Source: Comamonadaceae bacterium | GTDB lineage: Bacteria; Pseudomonadota; Gammaproteobacteria; Burkholderiales; Burkholderiaceae_C | Assembly (NCBI GenBank): GCA_947478935.1 | Contig: CANJXV010000050.1 | Span: forward strand, 1-12,101 | Direction of reading: 5' to 3' | DNA length: 12,101 bases | Shown here: one piece after another, positions 1 through 6,016 of the stretch | How the letters are laid out: the number at the start of each line of letters is the position of its first letter | Position numbering within the stretch: position 1 is the stretch's first letter | The notes under the pieces: model-generated | Seen by the model: only the letters and a program-made list of their open reading frames with translations | Databases searched by the model: none | What the model was told of the DNA's origin: nothing | Position numbers and translations under genes: made by a program

Positions 1-1383
1 GAGGCCATTTTTTGCCGCAGCAAAAATCGGCTTCATGGTGGTGCCCGATGCATACACAAAGCTTTGCAACTGCTCGCGGTAAGCCTGCAAATCGCCCACG
101 GGGCGCAAGGCTACGCCGCTGTCCGCCGCTGCCTTGGCTACCGCCGGCGCGATCTTGATCATCAGGCGCGGATCAAAAGGTTTGGGAATCAGGTACTCGG
201 GGCCGAATGCCAGTTGCTCACCGGCGTAGGCCGCGGCGACGACTTCACTTTGCTCGGCCTGCGCCAATTCGGCAATCGCATACACGGCGGCGATTTCCAT
301 CTCCACGGTGATGGTGGATGCGCCGGCGTCGAGTGCGCCCCTGAAGATGTAGGGGAAGCACAAAACATTGTTGACCTGGTTGGGGTAGTCGCTGCGGCCG
401 GTGGCCATGATGGCGTCGTCGCGCACGGCCTTGACTTCTTCGGGCAGGATTTCAGGTGTGGGGTTGGCCAGCGCAAATATCAAAGGGCGCGGCGCCATGC
501 TTTGCACCATATCGGGCTTGAGCACGCCACCTGCTGACAGGCCCAAAAACACATCGGCCCCGACCATGACTTCGCGCAGCGTACGGCTATCGGTTTTTTG
601 GGCGAACTCGATCTTGTCCGCGTCCATCAATTCGGTGCGGCCTTCGTAGACCACACCCGCCAGATCGGTCACGTAAATGTTTTTACGCGGCACGCCCAGC
701 TTAACCAGCAGGCTAAGGCACGCCAGCGCAGCGGCACCGGCGCCAGAGGTGACCAGTTTGATGTCCTTGAGTTCTTTGCCCACCACTTTGAGGCCATTGA
801 GCAGCGCGGCGCCAACCACGATAGCGGTGCCATGCTGGTCATCATGGAACACCGGTATCTTCATGCGCTCGCGCAACTTGCGCTCGACGTAAAAACAATC
901 TGGCGCCTTGATGTCTTCCAGGTTGATACCGCCAAAGGTGGGCTCTAACGAGGCAATGATGTCCACCAGCTTGTCCAGGTCGTGCTTTTCGTTGATCTCA
1001 ATGTCAAACACGTCGATGCCCGCGAATTTTTTGAACAAAACGGCTTTGCCTTCCATCACCGGCTTGGCCGCCAGGGGGCCGATATCGCCCAGACCAAGCA
1101 CCGCTGTGCCGTTGGTGATGACAGCGACCAAATTACCGCGACTGGTGTACTTAAAAGCGTTATTGGGGTCTTTGACGATTTCCTCGCAGGGCGCGGCCAC
1201 GCCGGGCGAATAGGCCAAGGCCAGATCGTGCTGATTGATCAGTTGCGTGGTCGGCGCGATGGAAATCTTGCCTGGGTTGGGATATTGGTGGTATTCCAGC
1301 GCAGCGCGGCGCAATTCGGCCCGCTTATCCGCTGCTTGTGCGTCGGCAGCTTTAAGGGGTGTGGTGGGTACGTCGTGGGCCAT
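1..1383 (-). CDS. maeB: NADP-dependent malic enzyme, N-terminal 461 residues (partial at window edge)
   Basis: Cytoplasmic oxidative decarboxylation of malate to pyruvate, producing NADPH and linking the TCA cycle to pyruvate supply. The reading frame is open from ATG at 1383 to the first base of the window. Visible landmarks are the N-terminal malic motif ALAYSPGVAAPC (residues 55-66), SRGNLVAVITNGTAVLGLGD (81-100), the lysine-rich AAKPVMEGKAVLFKKFAGID block (105-124), the metal-site stretch VFHDDQHGTA (178-187), the dinucleotide-binding VTSGAGAAALA (211-221) and FALANPTPE (303-311). This is the short-type bacterial malic enzyme fold. Proteobacterial MaeB proteins usually continue to about 760 residues with a C-terminal phosphotransacetylase-like domain; that part would lie left of the window and cannot be seen. 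The start is supported by a Shine-Dalgarno-like AAGGAAG at 1388-1394. It lies on the same strand as the rubredoxin cassette but 158 nt downstream, so it is probably a separate transcription unit. Confidence 0.95.
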   Translation of the reverse strand, partial: MAHDVPTTPLKAADAQAADKRAELRRAALEYHQYPNPGKISIAPTTQLINQHDLALAYSPGVAAPCEEIVKDPNNAFKYTSRGNLVAVITNGTAVLGLGDIGPLAAKPVMEGKAVLFKKFAGIDVFDIEINEKHDLDKLVDIIASLEPTFGGINLEDIKAPDCFYVERKLRERMKIPVFHDDQHGTAIVVGAALLNGLKVVGKELKDIKLVTSGAGAAALACLSLLVKLGVPRKNIYVTDLAGVVYEGRTELMDADKIEFAQKTDSRTLREVMVGADVFLGLSAGGVLKPDMVQSMAPRPLIFALANPTPEILPEEVKAVRDDAIMATGRSDYPNQVNNVLCFPYIFRGALDAGASTITVEMEIAAVYAIAELAQAEQSEVVAAAYAGEQLAFGPEYLIPKPFDPRLMIKIAPAVAKAAADSGVALRPVGDLQAYREQLQSFVYASGTTMKPIFAAAKNGL

Positions 1384-1541
1384 CGTGCTTCCTTGTGCGC
1401 CAACCTGCGTGCGAGCCGCCGGGGCGATCTGCCTGTTGGAGGGTTGATTGTAGTCAGGAGGCTACTCGCGAAGCCCCTATCCCAACTACGCATCCGGACA
1501 AGCCTTTGGCGCTTGAGCGTAAATACTCCGCCCGCAGCGCG
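1384..1541 (-). promoter_or_regulatory. Region upstream of maeB with a candidate -10 and ribosome binding site
   Basis: This 158-nt gap separates the reductase stop from the maeB start. Reading the minus strand, AAGGAAG (1388-1394) precedes the maeB ATG and a TACAAT hexamer (1447-1452) could be a -10 element. No convincing -35 lies 16-18 nt further upstream. A short imperfect hairpin-like CAAGC...GCTTG occurs near 1490-1506 but has no T tract, so I do not call a terminator for the preceding operon. The promoter assignment is weak. Confidence 0.3.
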
Positions 1542-2777
1542 TTAGAGCACCGTAGTTTTTGCTAACTCCATGCGCCGCGCGCTTTGCTTGCCCGTGAGCA
1601 CAAAGCCGCGCTGCTGCCCTGCCTCATCAACAAAACGCCAAGCGCCACCGGCGCCAGGCTCCGCGCCCTCGTCTTGCGTCCACTGCCCGCTTTGGGCCGG
1701 ATGAGGCGCAGCCACCACAATGGGCAGCGCCGGTGTTTTTACCGCCACCGGCATCAGGGGAAAAACCAGTTCTGTAGGCTGTCCGGCCAGTGTGGCAGCC
1801 AGGGCTTTGGCTGCGTTCATGATGGGCATGACATAGGGCAGCACACGCGCCCCGGCACTCGCGTATTGCGCGCAGTCGCCCAAAGCATACACATGGGCTG
1901 CACTGGTTTGAACATGGGCGTCCACCACGATACCGCGCTCGCAAGTAATGCCCGCCGCACTGGCCAGCGCAGTACTGGCACGCAGGCCTACCGCGCTGAG
2001 TACCGCATCCACCCACACGGGAGTTCCGTCGGCCAAAGTCGCCTGCAAGCGCTCTGATGATGGATCCGCGTCCAGGTTTTGCACGGTAGTGCCCAAATGC
2101 CAAACCACACCTTGTGCCTGCAACGCCTCTTGCAATTGTTCGCCCGCACCTGCAGGCAGCAGCAAAGCCAAAGGCCGGGGCGAGGGATCTACTACGTGCA
2201 CGCTATAACCACCGATCAGCAAATCGTTGGCGAATTCGCAGCCGATGAGGCCGGCGCCTATGACTAGTACGGTTTTGGGCGCCACACCCAAGGCCTCATG
2301 GAAACGTGCCAGGTCTTGTAGATGGTTAATGGATTGCACTTGTGCAGCAGCGCTGCCCGCCATGGGCAAGCGAATCGGGTCTGCGCCGGTGGCCAGCACC
2401 AAATCGCCATAGTGCAAGTTGTGCAACTGGCCCGTCGCATCCTCATAGCTGAGTGCACGCGCCGCCGTATCCAGGCTCAGCACACGGGTATGCGGCAGCA
2501 ATTGCACATGCAGCGTCTCAGACATTTTGGCTGCCGGCGTGGTAACCAACTGCTCCGCAGATCGCTTTTGCGCCAATGCATTGGACAGCGTGGGTTTGGC
2601 ATAAAAGTCCGCGCTGTCGCTGCTGAGCATCACGATGCTGCGCTGCGTGTCGAGCTTACGCATTTCACGCGCCACCGTCCAGGCCGCCAAGCCTGCGCCG
2701 ACGATGACCAGGGGCAAAGCCTGCGGCGCATCAGGCCCAATGGGCGCAATAGAAGGGAGCACGGACGGGCCGCTCAC
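1542..2777 (-). CDS. rubB: FAD-dependent NAD(P)H:rubredoxin reductase
   Basis: A 411-residue pyridine-nucleotide oxidoreductase, soluble, expected to pass electrons from NAD(P)H through FAD to rubredoxin. The FAD-binding motif VGAGLAA is at residues 26-32, the NAD(P)-binding motif VIGAGLIGCEFAND at 172-185, and the second FAD motif VYALGDCAQ at 296-304. The C-terminal segment ending GFVLTGKQSARRMELAK resembles the rubredoxin-reductase/AlkT-like group. There is no CxxxxC redox disulfide after the FAD motif, which separates it from lipoamide dehydrogenase or glutathione reductase. The GTG start at 2775-2777 overlaps the TGA of the rubredoxin gene (GTGA), implying translational coupling. About 20 residues precede the core fold, so a slightly later start is possible. 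Its position directly after a rubredoxin gene is the strongest argument for its partner. Ferredoxin reductase or nitrite reductase-type subunits are the alternatives. Confidence 0.88.
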   Translation of the reverse strand: MSGPSVLPSIAPIGPDAPQALPLVIVGAGLAAWTVAREMRKLDTQRSIVMLSSDSADFYAKPTLSNALAQKRSAEQLVTTPAAKMSETLHVQLLPHTRVLSLDTAARALSYEDATGQLHNLHYGDLVLATGADPIRLPMAGSAAAQVQSINHLQDLARFHEALGVAPKTVLVIGAGLIGCEFANDLLIGGYSVHVVDPSPRPLALLLPAGAGEQLQEALQAQGVVWHLGTTVQNLDADPSSERLQATLADGTPVWVDAVLSAVGLRASTALASAAGITCERGIVVDAHVQTSAAHVYALGDCAQYASAGARVLPYVMPIMNAAKALAATLAGQPTELVFPLMPVAVKTPALPIVVAAPHPAQSGQWTQDEGAEPGAGGAWRFVDEAGQQRGFVLTGKQSARRMELAKTTVL

Positions 2778-2938
2778 ACCGGGACCAGTTCAAAGTCAGC
2801 TTTGGCGACACCGCAATCGGGGCAGGCCCAGCTGTTTGGCACGTCAGCCCAGAGGGTTCCCGGCGCGATGCCATCTTCGGGCCGACCCGCAGCTTCGTCA
2901 TACACAAATCCGCACACGATACATACATAGGTTTTCAT
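2774..2938 (-). CDS. rubA: Rubredoxin (54 aa)
   Basis: A small iron protein with a single Fe(S-Cys)4 centre that acts as a one-electron carrier in the cytoplasm. The 54-residue translation begins MKTYVCIVCGFVYDE and carries both canonical metal-binding loops, CIVCG (Cys6, Cys9) and CPDCG (Cys39, Cys42), plus the conserved Tyr4, Tyr13, Trp30 and Trp37 of the hydrophobic core and PEDGIAPGT in the middle. The gene is short but unambiguous. It sits 55 nt after the rubrerythrin stop and its TGA overlaps the reductase GTG start. The upstream sequence has only a weak purine-rich stretch (AAGAGAAAAA) as a ribosome binding site. The likely role is to shuttle electrons from the reductase encoded next to the rubrerythrin encoded before it. 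A role with an alkane hydroxylase elsewhere in the genome cannot be excluded. Confidence 0.95.
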   Translation of the reverse strand: MKTYVCIVCGFVYDEAAGRPEDGIAPGTLWADVPNSWACPDCGVAKADFELVPV

Positions 2939-2993
2939 AGGTTTTTCTCTTAAATCAATACTAATCAGGGTTCATTGGGGGCGGGCAGTGCAA

Positions 2994-3503
2994 TCAGGCG
3001 GCTAATGTAGCCAAAACCGATTGGTAGTGCCGCGCATGGCGCTCTTCGACCTTGGCCAGGGCGGCAAAGCGCTTTTGCGCTTTCTCCAAAGTAGCCCGGC
3101 GCGCTTGGGCTTGGCGCAGCGCCTGCGCAAAACCGGCGGCGTGCTCTTTGCTCTCGGCGATTTGCGCGTCGATTTCGACCACGGCGGCGGCATTGCCTTC
3201 CAATTCAGCGGTCTGGCGAAAGCCGGGGTACATCTCGCTGTACTCGTAGGTTTCGCCATCGATGGCGATTTGCAAGGCTTTGGCCGGTGTCATATCGGCT
3301 TTGGGGTAGAGCAAATCTAAATGCCCAAAGGCGTGCTGCACTTCCTGGGAGGCGGTTTCTTCAAAAGCGCGGGCGGTGGCTTCGTCGCCCATCTCGCGGG
3401 CGAGCTTGGCAAAGTAGCGGTACTTGATGTGGGCCATGGACTCGCCAGCAAAGGCGGCTTCCAGGTTGGCGATGGTTTTGATTTCGGGACGGATGGTGGT
3501 CAT
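2994..3503 (-). CDS. rbr: Rubrerythrin, diiron domain only (no fused rubredoxin domain)
   Basis: A 169-residue ferritin-like diiron protein, expected to reduce hydrogen peroxide in the cytoplasm. Candidate iron ligands are Glu21 (FAGES), Glu54 and His57 (QEVQH), Glu87 and Glu90 (TYEYSEMYP), and Glu153 with His156 (VEERH). The usual C-terminal rubredoxin domain (two CxxC loops) is absent; the protein ends ...YQSVLATLAA. A separate rubredoxin gene follows 55 nt downstream, so the classical fused protein appears split in two here. Between Glu90 and the last ExxH there are about 62 residues rather than the roughly 30 I recall for the classical protein. This extra Ala/Gln/Arg-rich helical stretch also contains an ESKEH sequence (117-121). 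The start is well supported by AAGGAG seven nucleotides upstream (3511-3516). First gene of the three-gene electron-transfer cassette. Confidence 0.92.
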   Translation of the reverse strand: MTTIRPEIKTIANLEAAFAGESMAHIKYRYFAKLAREMGDEATARAFEETASQEVQHAFGHLDLLYPKADMTPAKALQIAIDGETYEYSEMYPGFRQTAELEGNAAAVVEIDAQIAESKEHAAGFAQALRQAQARRATLEKAQKRFAALAKVEERHARHYQSVLATLAA

Positions 3504-3510
3504 TGCAATA

Positions 3511-3516
3511 CTCCTT
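3511..3516 (-). promoter_or_regulatory. Ribosome binding site of rubrerythrin
   Basis: AAGGAG on the minus strand, seven nucleotides before the ATG at 3503. It is the strongest Shine-Dalgarno sequence in the window and fixes the rubrerythrin start. Confidence 0.8.
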
Positions 3517-3544
3517 GGGACTGAATCATCTACCGATTGAGGAA

Positions 3545-3598
3545 TTCAATTGGTGCGGCAGGAATCATAGTGTCAATTAATAATTAAAACCAATTGAA
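3545..3598. repeat. 10-bp inverted repeat flanking the rubrerythrin promoter
   Basis: TTCAATTGGT (3545-3554) and ACCAATTGAA (3589-3598) are exact reverse complements separated by 34 bp, with centres 44 bp apart, close to four helical turns. One arm covers the predicted -35, the other lies just after the predicted transcription start. That is the geometry of an operator pair for a dimeric repressor, or of a looping arrangement. Each arm also contains the self-complementary CAATTG, so each could be a half-operator. The regulator is unknown. Confidence 0.45.
3564..3593 (-). promoter_or_regulatory. Candidate sigma-70 promoter of the rubrerythrin cassette
   Basis: On the minus strand TTGGTT (3588-3593) and TATGAT (3564-3569) are separated by 18 nt within an unusually AT-rich stretch. 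This would start transcription near position 3557, giving a leader of roughly 50 nt before the rubrerythrin ATG. A TTGACA also occurs here (3570-3575 region), but it abuts the TATGAT and has no good -10 of its own, so TTGGTT/TATGAT is the better pairing. Prediction from consensus only. Confidence 0.5.
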
Positions 3599-3603
3599 AA
3601 TCC

Positions 3604-3691
3604 CTAACCCATTGATAGCGACTATCGCCCTCGCGTCGCCAACGGACCTACGGCACACGCGGGCCAGCCAGGGGCCTGGTGCCAAAGCGAA
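3604..3691 (-). other. Gap after the TonB receptor gene with two short hairpins
   Basis: Downstream of the receptor stop there are two small palindromes: CCAG-GGGC-CTGG (3668-3679) and GATAG-CGA-CTATC (3614-3626). Neither is followed by a T tract on the minus strand, so a classical intrinsic terminator is not supported. They may act as weak terminators or be chance. Nothing else is recognisable. Confidence 0.25.
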
Positions 3692-6013
3692 TCAGAGCTT
3701 GAGTTCGAGCCTGGCTTGCAGGTTCAAGTAGCTGGGCGCCGTGCTCTGCGTCGTGGACCGGATGGGCAGGCCACTGCTTTGCGTCGAACGCAGGCTGCCG
3801 CCACTCAGGTAGTCGCGGGCCAGCAGGTTACTGCCCGACAGGCGCAGTTGCGCGCTCGGGCTGAATATCCATAGGGCTGAGGCATCGAGCACCCATTTGT
3901 CGCCCAGCCAGACTTCCTGCTCATCGGCCAGGCGCGTGGTGTAGCCCGGCGTCCAGTTGATATTGCCGCTCAGGCGCAGGGGCAAGCCGCTCAGGCGGTA
4001 GTCGGCACCCAGGTTCAACGTGCCGTCGGGCTGCTGCTCCAGGCGGTTGTTGGGGCCATTGAGCGAAGTCAGGCGCGACTGCAACAAGCTCATATTGGCC
4101 CGCAAGTCCACCGCGGGGGCTTGCGGGGCAATTTCACGCAAACGAAATTTGGCTTCCAATTCCAGGCCACTAGTAATCGCGCTACCGGCGTTTTGCATGC
4201 GCGACACCCAGCGCTGCGCATCGGCCCAGGGCACAGTTTCCAGCGCGGTTTGGGCGCGCATCAAATTGTCAATCTGGCGCATAAACACATTGGCGCTGAG
4301 CAAGCCACCGCCGGGTAGATAGTGCTCGTACGCGCCGTCTATTCCCATCGCCAATTCCGGTTGCAGGTCCGGGTTGCCAGCGCTATCCGGATGCAGGGCG
4401 CTATTCGCGCCGCGATCCGGAAAAAATGGGTTGATCGTGGGCCGCGCAATCAGGCGACCCAGATCGGGCGAGCGGTAGCTGCGCGTGAGGCTGACGCGAA
4501 TTTGGTCTTTGGAGGCCAGATCCGGTCGCCACACCGCATGCAACAAGGGCGTGAGCACCGCGCTCTGGTTACTGACCGTGCTTTGGCCCTGGCCGGCTGA
4601 ACCGCTAGTGTCGATGCCCTCCCAGCGCAGGCCGGCATGGGCAGCCCAATGCGGATTGATGTCCCATTCATTTTGAGAATACAAGGCCAAGCGTCGGCTG
4701 CTTGCGGACAAATCGCCGTCGAAATCAGTAAGCGGATTTTGCCCATCGCGCAGGCTGCTGGCGCTTTGCTCGCGCTGGTTCATCTCCAACTCCAAGCCGC
4801 TGACCAAGCTGTGTTTGTCCGCTATCGTCACCGAATATTTCGCGCTACCGTTCCAGGTCGTATCCGTTTGCACCGACTCCTGCGACAAAGGCAACTTGGC
4901 AATGGCGCCGCCGCTTTGCAAGGTGTTCGCACTGGTGTTCCAACTGCTGCGACCCAGGTTGTTGTTGACCAAAAGACGTGCGCCATCATCCATGCGCCTG
5001 CTCCAAGTCGTACCCAGACGCAGCATGGAAAAACGATTGTCACTGGCCGTGTCGCTTTGCGCATAAGGCAATACCCCGCCGCTTTGGTTGAGCGCACTAT
5101 TCGATTGGCCCTGGTTGTGGCTCATGATCAACATCGGCATTAGTACGAGGCTGTCGCTACCGGTGCCGCCCCATTGCAAGCGCCCGTTGGCATGCAGCAT
5201 GTCGCGCTGGCTTTGCGCGCGCACTGCTTCTTGAATGCTTTGCAACAACACGGGCACATCCGGCTGGGCCAGACTGTCGGTGACTGTGGTTTTAGTTTCG
5301 TCGTTGCTGCGCTCCATATGCGCGGCAGACAGAGTGAGGCTGTAGGACATGCCGTCCACGGTGTCGCTGCGCGACCAGGATGTGCCAGGCGCTAATTTTC
5401 CGTTCTCCAGGCTGGTACCCACCTGCAGGTTATTGAGGTACTTAACATAGCCACCACGGGTGATGATATTGATCGTGCCGGCTATCGCGCGTGCACCAGT
5501 CTCGGCAGTGGGAGCCCGCATGATTTCGATGCGCTCCACCTGCTCGGGGAGGATGTCCTCCAAAGAAAAACCGCGCGGCGCGCGTTCGCCATCGATCATG
5601 ATTTGGGTGTAGCCATTACCCATGCCGCGCATGGCCGGTGGCCCGCCGCGCCCTGGTCTGCCGCTGCTGGTCATGCCGGGTAAACGCTTGAGCAGCTCGC
5701 CCATAGAGCTATCGCCGTAACGCTCGATTTCTTCACGGCCCACAATGATTTTTGCCGCGGTAGACAAGCGCCGGGTATCACTCTCTAGGTTGGCGCGAAT
5801 TTCCACCGGCTTGAGCACACTCTGTGCTTGTTGCGGTTTTTCTCCGGTCGGCGCCGGTTCAATACTGCCAGGCGCTACGGCGCTGTCTTGCGCGGCTGTG
5901 GCTGGCGCAACAGGCGCTGGCAGCGCCAGATTTTTCGGCAACTCCTGCGCGCACAATTGAGCTGTCAATAAGGCCAACAGGCCCCAGCAAAAATTGTCAT
6001 GCCGGTGCGCCAT
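3692..6013 (-). CDS. TonB-dependent outer-membrane receptor
   Basis: A 773-residue outer-membrane receptor for TonB-energised uptake of an unidentified ligand. The N-terminus has a short basic/hydrophobic segment typical of a signal peptide (core residues 8-22, probable cleavage near Ala22). It is followed by an Ala/Pro-rich linker to about residue 66, a possible TonB-box region near VLKPVEI (66-72), and a plug domain (about 85-187) with GELLKRLPGM, RGMGNGYTQIMIDG, VERIEIMRAP and the closing GTINIITR. The remainder has the alternating pattern of a 22-strand beta-barrel, with SLTRSYRSPDLGRL and a final strand YLNLQARLELKL. The terminal residue is Leu rather than the commoner Phe. It starts 3 nt after the pepP stop and has no visible Shine-Dalgarno, so expression probably depends on translational coupling. 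No Fur box is apparent. The substrate (siderophore, vitamin, peptide or other) cannot be deduced. Confidence 0.9.
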   Translation of the reverse strand: MAHRHDNFCWGLLALLTAQLCAQELPKNLALPAPVAPATAAQDSAVAPGSIEPAPTGEKPQQAQSVLKPVEIRANLESDTRRLSTAAKIIVGREEIERYGDSSMGELLKRLPGMTSSGRPGRGGPPAMRGMGNGYTQIMIDGERAPRGFSLEDILPEQVERIEIMRAPTAETGARAIAGTINIITRGGYVKYLNNLQVGTSLENGKLAPGTSWSRSDTVDGMSYSLTLSAAHMERSNDETKTTVTDSLAQPDVPVLLQSIQEAVRAQSQRDMLHANGRLQWGGTGSDSLVLMPMLIMSHNQGQSNSALNQSGGVLPYAQSDTASDNRFSMLRLGTTWSRRMDDGARLLVNNNLGRSSWNTSANTLQSGGAIAKLPLSQESVQTDTTWNGSAKYSVTIADKHSLVSGLELEMNQREQSASSLRDGQNPLTDFDGDLSASSRRLALYSQNEWDINPHWAAHAGLRWEGIDTSGSAGQGQSTVSNQSAVLTPLLHAVWRPDLASKDQIRVSLTRSYRSPDLGRLIARPTINPFFPDRGANSALHPDSAGNPDLQPELAMGIDGAYEHYLPGGGLLSANVFMRQIDNLMRAQTALETVPWADAQRWVSRMQNAGSAITSGLELEAKFRLREIAPQAPAVDLRANMSLLQSRLTSLNGPNNRLEQQPDGTLNLGADYRLSGLPLRLSGNINWTPGYTTRLADEQEVWLGDKWVLDASALWIFSPSAQLRLSGSNLLARDYLSGGSLRSTQSSGLPIRSTTQSTAPSYLNLQARLELKL

Positions 6014-6016
6014 GGC

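Noticed and set aside
64..1545. Several plus-strand open frames over the first 1.5 kb
   Set aside because: They are shadows of the malic enzyme gene, whose minus-strand frame is continuous and full of conserved motifs. The shadows have none.
3537..3551. FNR-like palindrome ATTGA-GGAAT-TCAAT upstream of rubrerythrin
   Set aside because: The half-sites are spaced one base short of the FNR consensus and lack the outer conserved bases, so it does not qualify as an FNR box.
3614..3626. 13-nt palindrome GATAG-CGA-CTATC between the rubrerythrin promoter and the receptor gene
   Set aside because: A five-base stem with no T tract and no second copy in the window; such repeats are expected by chance at this length.
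4637..5143. Long open frame (168 codons) antisense to the TonB receptor gene
   Set aside because: High-GC genes leave long open frames on the opposite strand. The translation shows no domain or motif, while the minus-strand frame has clear plug and barrel features.
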